A DNA stretch of 64,000 bases from Ixodes scapularis (GCF_016920785.2 NW_024609880.1:32697152-32761151); one strand, 5' to 3'; shown: positions 35,528 through 47,313, counted from the stretch's first letter. Notes: a model not told the origin generated them from the letters alone. Numbers and translations are program-made.

Positions 35528-35924
35528 GATTAGTGGGTATACGCAAAAGGTAGCTGGTCTTTAACTCCACCGCACTCGTCGAACGTGTTCCAATGGGAAA
35601 GCCATACGCTGGACGCCGATGTTCGTCGTTCTAAAGCCCCCTACGCGGAGTTGCGTTTGAATGCGTTTGAAAGCGTCTGACTGCCTTGCGTCGAGAAATG
35701 AAAGCGAGTCACCGGCAGGTCTCTGCTTCATACGAAGCGTGGAGTCCGATTCAAGGAATAGTACGGTGCGTGACATAAGAAGTAGGGATGTCCTGGTTTC
35801 TCGCAGCCGCAAGGCAGTCAAACGCACTCAAACCCTCTCAAACGCAACTGCGCGTTGGGACCTTGACGCGTTCTCTAAGTGCAGTCGAGACAAAGGCAGC
35901 TAGATTTTGGTCTGCCCACTAATC
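35528..35924. repeat. Foldback repeat, ~397 bp
   Basis: Ends are GATTAGTGGG at 35528 and CCCACTAATC at 35915-35924. Inner arms share AGTTGCGTTTGAATGCGTTT (left) with the complement of AACGCACTCAAACCCTCTCA (right), then GACTGCCTTGCG in inverted orientation. No coding domain. Confidence 0.8.
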
Positions 35925-36097
35925 CTTTCAACCGGATCTCGGCGTTCTGACGTCCATGTACGCTCTCATTTCCTCTTTTCCCTCAGTTTTTCAGCGCATT
36001 CTTTTTCATCGGACTTTGAAGGCTTCATTTTGTTCGAAAATAGTGTTACCGTGAAGAAGACGACTAAGGCGCCTAGCAAATGCATGACCAGTGCGCG

Positions 36098-36316
36098 AAA
36101 CTGCGCGAGCTCGGTCGGCGGGCAGTTTTGGAATGAAACGAACCTTCGCAGACGACGTCAGTTTTGGGTGCTCGTTCTCAAAATATCATCGTAACATTTG
36201 GTGGAGATACGGTTCTACGGTGCTATTACGTTGCTACTCAGAGAAGGAGCGCCAAAACTGACGCCTGCGAAGATGGGTTTAATTCCAAAACTGCCCGCCG
36301 ACCGAGCTCGCGCGCC
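36098..36316. repeat. Foldback repeat, ~219 bp
   Basis: GCGAGCTCGGTCGGCGGGCA at about 36106 is the inverse of the block ending at 36313 (TGCCCGCCGACCGAGCTCGC). Inner arms GACGTCAGTTTTGG and CCAAAACTGACGCC also match. The loop is about 70 bp. Confidence 0.85.
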
Positions 36317-37336
36317 GTTGGGCTCTCCAGTCATATAGACGCTTTACACACGCGCCAAATTACAGCCGCCGTAGCTGACCTTCTCTTGTCTTACCGAGAT
36401 GCCGAGCAACTGAAACGGTACTTGACGATCCTATACAAAGTCCGATGCTTTAGAAAAGGACACAGTTGAATCTAATGTGGCATTAACCTGACCTGCTATA
36501 CTAAAGATGAACTGAAATAAACGAAATAGGAGGAAACAAAAAGTGAAGGTCAGTTATGGCGGCGTCCATGCACAGCTGCTTCAAAGCGTCTGTATGCGAG
36601 GAGCGCTATTCGTGTCCTTCGCAGTAACAATATTGACGTCCCCTATCTCTTTCAAACTGTGTTCGACTGCGTTCCTTCCGCGAGGATTACTACTTCGGAA
36701 CCCAGCTGAAATTGAATCGAGCTCTTGTTTATTCTAGACACGTAAAGCGGAAAAAAAAAAAGAACGATAATTTTACGGGCGCTAGACAGACGCTTTCTCT
36801 GATTTGAGCTTAAAAAAAGTAAGCGCAAAAACCACAATTTAGACCTATACCAATATACAGTCGACGGTGATTCAATTGTTCATACGCTGCTCTCTTCCTT
36901 TTGTGAAAAGTAAAGGGGGAAAGGGGGAGGTTAAGTTATCGGTGTAGGAAACGCCAACAGCTGCACGCTTCACCGAAATCACCGTACTTACTCTCCAGCG
37001 TGATTAACAGCTAATAATAATAAAAAAGAACGTTTAAATGAATTTAACATTTGAAGTTTACCGACACAATACTGTTGCGAAGAATAAAATTACGCTCTGT
37101 TTTCGCATAAATCCAAGCGTTTAGGGAGTATAATGTAGGACTTGAAAAAGCTCATCTTTTGTGATAGCTTATGCGGGCGAAACAAGCGCCATCTTTAAAA
37201 CCGCAGTCACACCCCCAATACATCATGCAAACGACAGTCTGTGCGACAATTTTCTCGGGCGTGTTTCTTTCTTGTACGACCGTTCCGTCACGTTGGGCGT
37301 AAAAAAACGGCCTGCAGACATGTTCGAAGGATGTGC

Positions 37337-37547
37337 AGAGCGAAAGTTCGTCTGCCTCTTTTCGCAGGGTCTGGGTGACGTCAGAACGCTGCCAAGCTCT
37401 GATTGGCTCCAATTGAAGGATATATTGGGTCGACCTCAAGGCGGCTTGCTTTGAGGTCTATCTTTCAATCGGAGCAAATCAGAGATCGGCGTCTTTATGA
37501 CGTCACCACGACATCTGGAAAAAGAAGCAGACGATCTGGCGCTCCGC
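37337..37547. repeat. Palindromic MITE-like repeat, copy 2
   Basis: The left arm contains AAGTTCGTCTGCCTC and GGTGACGTCAGAAC. The right arm has the inverse (ATGACGTCACC, GAAGCAGACGATCTGG). The centre has inverted CGACCTCAAGGCGGC / GCTTTGAGGTC blocks. Related to 34225-34440. Confidence 0.75.
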
Positions 37548-40500
37548 ATACATATACGGACGAACCAAGCATGATTCAAACGCGCTTGAGGAGTGTCCGC
37601 AGGTAATGATTCTGTCGAGTGCAGCGAACACGGCGATTTTCGTGCACTGCAATACGCAGCGGAAGTGCGGCTTAAGGCTTCCAACTCGGGAGCCTGTAAG
37701 GTGGACGCTAAAGGATGATGCACGCACTTATATTTTGAGTGTGATCGAGCACGTTGTGAGGACCGCTCGTGACCGCTTACTTGACGAGAAAACACGCTGG
37801 CGCCATCTATCGGCTAGCCGTGAAACACCCCTAATGTTCGTACATTTGACGTAAGCTTCTCTTATTGTGCGCTTTAAATAAATTGGAAGACGTCAGAAGA
37901 GGCCTTTTCTGGTAAATGGCTCGTGGATCTGATCTGTCAGCTACCTTAAAACTTCAGTTTAGCTATACGCAGATTGAAAAAGTTCCGGTGCTACTTGATA
38001 GAGGGGGCCAATCTGCTTTTTCGTAGTATGTCTTAAGAAATTACGACATACTCGATCGATTAGACTCAAAGGCAAATGAGCGATGTGGCCTTTAGAGCGG
38101 CCCTTTCAAGAAAGTATGCTTGAGTTTGCTGAGGTGTGTTTTTACCAACATTCATTGGACATGCGCCGCCCAATGTACACATCCTAATCAGCGAGCCTAT
38201 CTTACAAGGTTTTCGACTTTCGAGTTTTAACTTGATACGGATCAACCTTGATTCAAATAAACGATAAATCATATGGAGATCTGGAGCTAAAAATATAGCA
38301 ACCCCGGAAGGCCTAAAGTTTGTAAAGTTATTCAGCAACGAAGGCTAGAAGCCCGAACTCGTAATTTTGGCAGCTGCCCCAGCGCGAGATCTCATGCAGA
38401 AGTGCTTTCACTTGCCGGTAGCGTTCGCTACACTGCATCTTAAAGGGAAATATAATTATGATGCCGACAAACCATGAAATCATGAGGACAGGGTTGCAAG
38501 AAACAGTGACTTTGTTAAGATTTATACTCGCTGTTCACCAATTTAGAGTGCGTTCTCAGGGATAGTGTAGGATGCACAGAACTGCAGCTTTGTGCTGCTG
38601 TTTGAGCGCGTTCACACAACTTCCTCTTGTATTCGCACGCACTTGCGCATTGAGCCTTGACAGCCTTGAAGCACCGCGGAAGCTCCGCAAGCCTTGACAA
38701 CACACCACGAAACATTTGACGCCGGGTATTGCTAAGTCAAGGTGCCGAAGTAAGACAAGAAAAGGCGCAGAAGGTAGAAATGTCGCAATAAAGAACGCTG
38801 GAGTTGCCGGAAGATAGGAAGGACAAGTATTACTCAGGGAAAAAGTGAGGGACAGGAGGAACGTTCTAAACGAGCAATTTTATCAGCGCGCGCTTCGCAA
38901 CCGGGACCATGGCCTCCTGTATATTGACAACGCCTGACAGATCTCCACGAGAAGCGGCCGCCGAAATGGAAAAGGTGGAGCGGCACAAAGCGGATGAGAG
39001 GAGAGCCACGTGGGTGGCGCCCCGCTGCGGCGAGACGCCGAAACACACTTCTCCTGCGCGAACCAGGTGTGTCGGGTCCTCGCCACTGCAAAAGCTGTGC
39101 CTGACGTCCAGCGTCCCTTAAAGCCACTTCATCTTTTAAAAGTAGCGCAAAGTGGGTCGATGCACGACCGCAAGTACAACGTGCAGCCCTTGGGAAGATC
39201 ATGGCGCCACAGCGCAGCACTGAGCTAGATTTAAGACACCATGTCCTTCACAGAAGTAGCGCGCATCACGTGTCTTGAGCATTTCCACAACAATGAATGG
39301 CGCCACTTTTCCCAGGATAGAGGGGCTTTAGGTTCCCCGAGAAATGGCTCTTTCATGCTCTGTGCTACCATATCCTCGCGCTACAAATCTGCGACCGGTC
39401 ACTCTAAGCTCCGTCGTCGAACTGCGAGACTTCGTGAGCATAGAGGAGGGTATCTGAGAACATTAATTCGTTGGAGAGCCGCAAAAGACAGAGGAGAAGG
39501 AGACACAACCAGTGTTAGAGGTGTTACGAAAAAACGTGACGGAGTACGTTGCTCTGCACTTGAAAATAAAAGAAACGTGTTACCGACACAAGTTACCTCA
39601 AATTAAAATGAACGGGTTACGGTTGCCAATAAAAAGTAACGCACGTTTGTTTTTGCTTCACTTTTTTATGAATTAAAATATTTTACTTTTTTGGCGTTAT
39701 AGGAATGCATAAGCGCCATATTTCCTTGCGTCTATCCACCCCGCCCCCCACTGACGGCGACAGCGTTTTTCGGCACTGGGACAAAGAGCGTGGGCGATTT
39801 GGTCTTTCTAAAGTGAGAATGTCAGGGGGGGGGGGGGGGGGGGAAGAAAAGAGGCCACATTTTGAAGAGAAGTAGGATGCGGGTGGCAATATAACTTGGC
39901 GCCTTGAAACACAAAAAAAACCCTTGAGGTGTAACTTTCTAAAGTCTTGACAAGACGATGCAACGAGTGACGTAACTACGGTACCCGTTACTCGAAATAT
40001 CCAAGGTAAGTATTTTGTATACGTTATATTTCGAAGTGCTACGGGTTAGTTACCACGTTAACAAAAAAAAAAAAAGTAACGCGTTAAATGTGACACCATT
40101 ACTTGTGACGCACTACCGCAAACACTGGACCAATACACGCAGCGTTAGAAAAAAAAGAGCGGCGGTCAACTGCGAAACTCAACGCCTAGCGACGAGACGG
40201 GACCACACGCCGCGATCCCAAGCGCCATCAAGGCTGGGTCTTTTTCAAGACCGCCTCTCTGGTGCTGTGCCCCTATAGCTTCCTCGCTCTTTCTCCCATG
40301 CCCATATATTGGCGGAGGTTATGATACGGCGCACTCGTGTGTCCCGTGCGAATAAAAAGGGACAGACGGGGGGAGGCATGAAAACAAAAAGCCCGAGGCA
40401 TCAAAAAAAAAATAATAATAATAAACTTAAGGCGCAGCGCAGTGGATCGCGCTGCGCGCTTGGACGGCGCTCGGAATGTCCGTTGGAACAGTCTCGGTAT

Positions 40501-42273
40501 CGACGCCTTTTCTCTGATGCACCCCGTCGCCGCTCGGTCGGCGACAGCGGTCCAGTCGTCGCAAAACGATGCACCTCCACCTCGCCACTGCGCCCAGGTC
40601 GCCTTCAACACGATGCTGCTTATCAGCGGAGCTAGGTGGGGCGCTAGTGCGCGACAACAGCCCCCCCCCCCCCCCCTCTTTTCCGCCCCTTCTGAGCGTT
40701 CCCCAATCCTCGCGTGCCGGTTTTAATTAAAAATTTCTCGGCAGCCATGCTACCCGCCTCTCTTTTTTGTTCGCCCCGTAGTCCCCGCGTCAAAGCGCGG
40801 ATTCATTTTTCAGGGCGTATTTGGTGTCGTTGCTCTTACCGCCTCTCCCTCCATGACCGTACTCCGCGTCTCTCTCTTTGAATCACGGCGCGTCGGATTG
40901 AAGACTTTTGTCGCTGATTCCTTTACATCGCTAAATTCCTTTTTTTTTTTTTTTAAAGAATTTTTTTTTGGCATCGGCTTCGATATATCGCTTGTTGCCT
41001 CGAGTTTGGACTGCCGTCGGCAAGCTGCTTGGAAGGCTTTGAATCTGGGTGCTGCACAGCGCCCCCTATATGCTGCGCTATTTGTTTTCGCTCCATTTAA
41101 ACGCGCGCATCGGTGCTCGCCTGTCGCCGAGTTCCAACGTGTGGTCTGGAAAATGCTTGGTTTTGTGGGAGCGCCGGGGACTCTAATGACCAAACGCGTT
41201 TTACTTTTTTTGTTGAGCGTTATAACCGAGAATCTTACGTGTGCTCTTGTAGTTTATTTTCTGTTTCTCGGGCCACTGCGTTTAAATCGAGCGTTTGTCG
41301 CTCGTTAACCACGTCGCATGTTTGTCCGGCAGGCGGATACTTAGCCCCGCGAGCGAATGGCGTTTTCCTTTTCTGTGGCGTTAAAAAATCTGGATTGATG
41401 GCGTGTGCGCTTGTGTAGATTGACTCGTTTAATTTTCAGTTCCGGACAATCAAACCCGAGTAAGCTAAATATAGGATGGCCTCGTTTAGAATGCTTCGCA
41501 GGTCGAACACATTTGCTTTATGCGTTGAAAAAGATGTACCTCTTAGAATACCTCTGAATCGCTATATTTACGTTAATGAGAGCAGGATGTAGTGACACAT
41601 TTTGATCGCAACAGCCGACATTTTCTAAAAGGAAACAACATTAAACTAATATCGTATTGCGGTTAGTTGTATTGAACTCGGGTCAGGAGGGGTGGGGGGG
41701 GGGGGGGGGGGGGGTGATGCCTACCTTTGGGTAGTTACACCGGCTGCCCCAGAAGTGATTTCATTGAACGTCATATACCCATTCTGTATTTCTTTTAATT
41801 CGGAAAGAACAAGTTTAGCATGACCTCATGTGACACAGTGGCGTCACGTTATGCGACACACCCGATAGTGTGACGTCAGGTGTCACCGCGTCCGTATCGA
41901 GCTAAAACAGCGATTGTTGCAACAGGTATGGTTCCATGACGTGGCAATAAAAATTTATTTCGCCACTTAACTACGACGACCCGAATAACACCTAAATTGC
42001 TTCGGCATCAATGCGACATGTCAGAGACCTCTTCATCCTTGAATACGCTTGAGGAGGCTCCGACCGCAAGAAACACGCCAATGCGCGCACACGACAGACC
42101 CCTCATTAGGAAGTTTTCGTAGATCGTTTCCGCCGTTCCGCAACGCTCTCTGCAGCCCGCTACGATGCTCGGAACCCTACAGCCAAGGCCATCGGCGCGC
42201 AGGCGCAGTAGCGACTTCTTCGTTGCGGGGGCCTAGCGGAGGGGGAAACGTGGTCTACAAGAAATTCGGCACA
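37548..42273. other. No recognised gene; homopolymer runs
   Basis: Open frames up to about 150 codons exist (for example 40853-41308 plus) but none shows a known domain. Poly-G runs lie at about 39826-39842 and 41694-41714, and a poly-C run at about 40661-40676. Segment 41821-41890 contains several GTGAC/GTCAC motifs including one TGACGTCA. Confidence 0.4.
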
Positions 42274-43016
42274 TTGATACTTTAGACCCATGTTGTTGTA
42301 AAAAAAACTATCTCCAAACTCAGGTCTAAAAACATGCTTTTCGTGCAAGGCTCGTCAAAGTATGAGTCGCTGGAGAAATGCAGCCTTCTGCGTTAAGTCC
42401 TTATTTCGAACTCTTTTTGTTCGCCTTCCGCCCATTGAAAAGCATGCGGGAAGGGCCTTAGAGCGCACCTGGTATCGCTACGCCGCAGCGTTCTTCCGCA
42501 TCAAAAAGTTCGTCTGCTTTCCTCGCCGTCACCATGGCAACGAACGCCGAATGAATAGAAGCACGCACGGTACCGCCGCGTGAAGCCAGCAACAGCTGAC
42601 GCCATTTTACGAACGCCGTCTGCTAGCCACATCCGAACGCGGTGTGTCAGATCAACCGCCTCCGCCGGTGCGCCGCTAGCGAAGACAACGAAGCTGAGAC
42701 ACGCCGACGGCGATCGAGCAAGCAACAACACCGCGGGACGACTGCAACGGCGGCGTTTATTGGGATCAAAGGCGCGAAATAAGCAAGAACAATTTTTATT
42801 TGAATCATAACACCCGATATCCAAGTTGGGGACCACATACCTTTGCTGGGTCTTTCCTGTGAACTTTTCACAGAGACAGGGAGTGCCGCATTCAATACAC
42901 AGCTCCGTTTGCAAAATATGGGGGCCCTGAAGAGGACCGTTGAGACCGCTACCAGAACCTATAACTGACGTAACGAGCACTTGACGAGCGGTTGGCGCAT
43001 AAGTCGTCTTTATGCA
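42274..43016. repeat. Left inverted arm of Merlin element
   Basis: Inverted complement of 44893-46022 with few mismatches. It contains CCATGGCAACGAACGCCGAA at about 42533 and CAAAATATGGGGGCCCTGAA near the inner end. Differences cluster in the outermost 60 bp. Confidence 0.9.
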
Positions 43017-43838
43017 TTTTTTTTTATTTTTTTATACGTGGTGCAAAGTAATCCCGCCCCATATTTTTATGGCGTCAGGAACGAAGCAGCATAGAAAGAG
43101 TACCCTTCAAACGACAATAATAATAATAATTAGAAACTGCCGGATCTCCGCTGGAGACTCCGAGGCACAGTGGAGTAGTCGTCACGATAAAAAATCTAAA
43201 GAAACAAAATAAATAGCCTAACGGTCGTCGGCTGCGTCATAAGGCCTCGCCAAGTGCGGAGTATAACGGTCTTGGCATACGGTATGTATTGTGCATTCGT
43301 TATTTTCTTTTCTTTTCTACCGCGTCAAATTCTGACGCCAAGACTCTCTACCTCCTCCGTTCCAACGCGTTGTTTGTTATTATTTTAACAAATCAGCTTC
43401 AAATAAGGGTCGTGGCACCCAGTAGAGTAAGCAAAAGAATAAAAAAAGGAACATTCCGAGCAGCCAGAGCACCACGGCTGCTCTGGCCGCTCTGGACAGA
43501 GCAGCTCCTCTCATCAAAGAAGACGCCGTCCGAAACTCCAACGACTCCCTTCTTATTTTTTTATTTTTATTTTTATTCACTTTGTTACTTCATTTTGTTG
43601 TTGGGTTCGACTGCTCCCTTCTCTGTGACGATGCCGTCCGTGGACATACGTTTGGCGTTTCTTTTTTTCTTTTTTTCTTTATGTCACGCGATGGTGTGGT
43701 CCGACAGATCAACCAATGAGTTTGTTAGAATTGTGTCACGAGGTATAAAATGGCGGATGAAATAAATATAATAAATGCAAAGAAGCGCGCAGTTCCCCTT
43801 CGGCGCTTTATTCTTCAAGAGGCGAGCATCGCAGTGCC

Positions 43839-44769
43839 ATGGCGTTCAACTTGTGCCGTCTTCTTGGCGCCATGAAAGACCCTCTTGAAGCAATTAATTT
43901 GCTTCAGCGCGTTGGCCTGCTCCTGGCTCCTGGGTTTTCGTGCGTGTCCAAAGTGCGAAGCTGCGATGACAAGCTGCAGGTCCGCGCTAGATCTGCGGAT
44001 GGCTACACGGGGGGGGGGGGGGGGGGGGGGGGGGTTGGGGGGGGGGGGGGGGTTGCGGTGTGTGGATGACTCTTGAGGTGCCCAAGAGGAAGCCGGTCAA
44101 AGTTCAGTGCCGGGGCGAGGTCTCGGTATGGAGCGGTTCCTTTTTCGAAGGATCGCACGCACCTCACGTTTCTCCAACTCATGAAAATCATCCTCCGGAT
44201 GCCAGAACCTACCGTGCGCCGTCATTCAGCGGGAGGCTGATATCGCAAGTAAGACAATAACTGATTGGGCGAGCCTTTGTCGGGAGGTTGTGGTAAATGC
44301 CGTCTGTAAGCATTCAGACATGATTGGTGGCGAAGGCGTGACTGTAGAACTAGACGAGAGTATGATCGGTCGGCACAAGTACCATCGCAGGTATTTAAGG
44401 CCTGGCCAGTGGGTTTTCGGTGGTGTGGCGCGTTGCAGCGGGTGCTGCTTTTTTGTTCCCGTGGAGACCCGTGACGCTAAAACCCTGCAAGGGCTAATAG
44501 CCAAGTGGGTCCGCCCTGGAACAAGAATAATCACAGATTGTTGGGCTGGCTATCGCAAGCTTGCAGATGACGCTCGCTTCACGCACCTCACCGTTAACCA
44601 CAAGCTGCACTTTGTCGACCCGAACACTGGTGCGCACACCAATACGGTGGAGGGCACCTGGGCCCACGTCAAAAACTCTCTTCCACGTGGACGGCGCGAG
44701 AGCCACCATTTCACTGGTCACCTTGCAAAGTTCATGTTTTGGAGGAGAAAGAAGGCGCGGAAACACTGA
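43839..44769 (+). pseudogene. Merlin (IS1595/ISXO2-like DDE) transposase, N-terminal half frameshifted
   Basis: Starts MAFNLCRLLGAMKDPLEAIN at 43839, then VGLLLAPGFSCVSKVRSCDD, the zinc-ribbon region. A long G-tract (44010-44052) interrupts the ribbon. After it, VQCRGEVSVWSGSFFEGSH is in one frame, FLQLMKIILRMPEP in a second, and VIQREADIASKTITDWASLC (from 44223) in a third, so at least two shifts have occurred. The catalytic half (44290-44769) is intact: VELDES (D22 counted from Met 44290), IITDCWAGY (D83), HLTVNHKLHFVDPNTGAHTN, NTVEGTW (E121), and a basic end FWRRKKARKH. These are the D-D-E residues and signature of Merlin/IS1016 transposases, which excise and reinsert the element. As it stands the copy is unlikely to make a full protein. 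Confidence 0.88.
44010..44052. repeat. G-homopolymer inside Merlin transposase
   Basis: About 43 bases, nearly all G with one TT interruption, sits within the zinc-ribbon coding region after GGCTACACGG. It probably expanded by slippage and is also a region where assembly or base calling is unreliable. Confidence 0.9.
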
Positions 44770-44892
44770 TAGATTCCAGTCGTTCGTCGCCGCGGCCGCC
44801 AAAATCTAGAGCCCCGACGCAGACAGGGCGAGGATTCTGACGGCCCCGGTGACTTCGAGGGATTTGGTGCGCTGAGCCCGTCACCCGCCTGC

Positions 44893-46022
44893 ATGCGTAA
44901 AGACGACTTATGCGCCAACCGCTCGTCAAGTGCTCGTTACGTCAGTTATAGGTTCTGGTAGCGGTCTCAACGGTCCTCTTCAGGGCCCCCATATTTTGCA
45001 AACGGAGCTGTGTTTTGAATGCGGCACTCCCTGTCTCTGTAAAAAGTTCACAGGAAAGACCCAGCAAAGGTATGTGGTCCCCAACTTGGATATCGGGTGT
45101 TATGATTCAAATAAAAATTGTTCTTGCTTATTTCGCGCCTTTGATCCCAATAAATGCCGCCGTTGCAGTCGTCCCGCGGTGCTGTTGCTCGCCCATTCGC
45201 CGTCGGCGTGCCTCAGCTTCGTTGTCTTTGCTAGCGGCGCACCGGCGAAGGCGGCCTTTGATCCGAATAAATGCCGCCGCTGCAGCCGTCCCGCGGTGTT
45301 GTTGCTTAGAGTGCCTTCATACACACGCGCTCTTTTGCGTGAGTGGTGACATCTCAGCCATTTTTCCGCCCGATCGTTTTTTTATGCATTTTGAAGTGCG
45401 CGCGATCCGGTGTCACTCAGCTCGAGCGCGTAGCTTTGGCTAATGCATAGACGCCATTTTACCGCCCAAATCACGCACCGAGTGCGCGAGAGCGTCACGC
45501 GCTGGGACATTCAGGGCAACAATGGATGTCTTCACCCTGAGACAGACAGACATGTAGGCACCCTATTGTTGCTTGCTCGATCGCCGTCGGCGTGTCTCAG
45601 CTTCGTCGTCTTTGCTTGCGGCGCACCGGCGGAGGCGGTTGATCTGACACACCGCGTTCGGCTTTGGCTAGCAGACGGCATTCGTAAAAATGGCGTCAGC
45701 TGTTGCTAGCTTCACGCGGCGGTACCATGCGTGCTTCTATTCATTCGGCGTTCGTTGCCATGGTGACGGCGAGGAAAGCAGACGAACTTTTTGATGCGGA
45801 AGAACGCTGCGGCGCAGCGATACCAGGCGCGTTCTAAGGCCCTTGCCGCATGCTTTTCAATGGGCGGAAGGCGAACAAAAAGAGTTCGAAATAAGGACTT
45901 AACGCAGAAGGCTGCATTTCTCCAGCGCCTCATAATTTGACGAGCCTTGCACGAAAAGCAGGTTTTTTTGGCCATCCCGCATCCTGTTTTTTTTTATCCG
46001 GAACATGGGTCTAAAGTATCAA
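44893..46022. repeat. Right inverted arm of Merlin element, with duplication and insertion
   Basis: Inverted copy of the left arm. Segment 45139-45251 (CCTTTGATCCCAATAAATGC through GGCGCACCGGCGAAGGCGG) is partly repeated at 45252-45306. The second copy is interrupted by a TA-flanked insertion and resumes at 45566 (TTGTTGCTTGCTCGATCGCC) to match the left arm again. Confidence 0.85.
45309..45563. mobile_element. 255-bp TA-flanked MITE inside the Merlin right arm
   Basis: Ends GAGTGCCTTCATACAC and, reverse-complemented, GGGTGCCTACATGTCTG form imperfect inverted repeats. TA flanks both sides (45307-45308 and 45564-45565). Absent from the left arm, so it entered after the arms formed. TA duplication and end style suggest a Tc1/mariner-type non-autonomous element. 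Confidence 0.7.
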
Positions 46023-46065
46023 ACTGCCTGGGCAGGAGAGCAGCGTCGGCATGGCGGAAGATAGA

Positions 46066-46125
46066 CGGATGACTGGTCGAGCGAGCACGTGGCTTCAACC
46101 GCACTCTCAGCTTAGGGGTAAACTT
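46066..46125 (-). repeat. Dispersed core repeat, copy 1
   Basis: Minus strand: TTTACCCCTAAGCTGAGAGT, then GCTCG(C)TCGACCAGTC. It matches 47561-47616 and 54092-54153 in the same orientation. The tRNA-like segment 46191-46260 lies 65 bp upstream on the same strand, so together they may be a tRNA-derived SINE. Confidence 0.6.
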
Positions 46126-46190
46126 AGTCGAAACCATGCGGAAACCATGCAATCAAAGCCTACGAAACCGCCGAAAAACAAAATTTTTGG

Positions 46191-46260
46191 CAGAGCCGGG
46201 ATGGGAACTCTGGGTCTCGCAGCATCCGGTCAGGTATGCTAACCACTACACCAGTCAGCG
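46191..46260 (-). pseudogene. tRNA-like segment (SINE head or tRNA pseudogene)
   Basis: Minus strand reads CTGGTGTAGTGGTTAGCATA, resembling the D-arm/box A of tRNAs, then GCTGCGAGACCCAGAGTTCC, a degraded box B / T-arm, and CATCCCGGC. Spacing is right for a tRNA but the GGTTCGA core is lost, so it is not a functional tRNA. tRNA-derived SINEs are known in ticks. Confidence 0.5.
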
Positions 46261-47022
46261 TTCACCTTTATAAGCTGGCGGTGTGGTGGAGGCTACCCTT
46301 TTGCCGTACCAATCAAACCTCTCCTCTTTATCACCTGATCCCACCCCCTGCACATACGTACACGGCCGGACTGAATTCGCGCGCTTCTTCGTACGGTCTT
46401 TTCCGTCACAACAGAAAGCATGCACATCTTTCTATACTATTCTCGCTGTTCCGCCCCGTAAACCCTGCTGCTCAAATCAAAGGCGTTTTTTTTTTTTTTC
46501 GTGGCCCAAAGGTGTATTTCTGTCTTCCGAATGGCACGCCAACATCAGGAAAGACTTCTCTCACGCCTTTCCACGAGCTGTAGGGCGATGATTTCCTAAA
46601 GCACCGCGCGACAAAAAGACGATACGAAAAAAGAAGCTTGCTGTTAACAAGTGCACATCTACGGTGTGCGCCTAAGGTCCTCTATTCCCTTAATGAAGCA
46701 GTTAGCAGATTATTGCTTTAACGGCAATCGAATGAATAAAACGATAACGCTCATACCCTACAATGTTTGTGCCGTGGTATTACCTCGGGGAGAGTCAGCA
46801 TTCAAGTCTTAAACCAGAACCGTAATTATACCTATTCTAATGATCCTTAGAGTTCATATTCAGAATTAACGTTCACCGCCAGTCACCGAGAATCTAGCAG
46901 CACCTTACGCCCATGTGGCATTTCCGGCACAACGTAAGGAATAGGGCATAGCAGGCTCCGCGACGATTTACGCGTTCGCTTCTTTTTTGTCGACTTCCCC
47001 AGTCTGCTTTGACCAGAGTCTA

Positions 47023-47313
47023 TTGGCGACATGACCGATCGAAAGCGTCGCTGTGGTCGGCCCACCACAATTGGCCGAATGCTGACTATGACGTCAGCAA
47101 AGGATATCAAATCGACGCAAATAAGAGGACTGTAAGAACTTCAATTTTGACGGTGTGGGCAGTGTTACTTTGAAAGCGCTATGATTTCAAGCTTTCACCA
47201 TGCTCACCATTGAACTTGTTCTTCACAAAGTAATGACGTCACGAAAGGTAACCAAACGAGGGCGCCACCAAAACATCTCGCCGCTAATACTCGGGGACAT
47301 TTTTCTGTGGCAT
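47023..47313 (+). repeat. Dispersed ~300-bp repeat, copy B
   Basis: Collinear with 974-1272. Common blocks are GAAAGCGTCGCTGTGGTCGG, TGACGTCAGCAAAGGAT, ATGATTTCAAGCTTTCACCAT and GAGGGCGCCACCAAAACATC. Divergence is moderate with several indels. No tail or inverted termini seen. Confidence 0.75.

Larger units (their letters stand above)
42274..46022 (+). mobile_element. Merlin-type DNA transposon with very long inverted arms
   Basis: Inverted arms of 743 bp (42274-43016) and 1,130 bp (44893-46022) flank a ~1.9-kb core with a Merlin/IS1016-type transposase. Both outer ends start TTGATACTTTAGACCCATGT. Inner ends share CGTCTTTA(T/C)GCAT. The right arm is longer because it contains an extra ~115-bp duplicated segment and a nested 255-bp MITE. 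Arms are near-identical over most of their length. No clear 8-9-bp target duplication was found, so true ends may differ by a few bases. Confidence 0.85.

Noticed and set aside
42501..42980. 159-codon minus frame beginning MLVTSVIGSGSGLNGPLQGP
   Set aside because: The same peptide appears at 44930 in the opposite arm; it is an open frame in the Merlin inverted arms with no known domain. It could be tested as an accessory ORF but is not supported as a gene.
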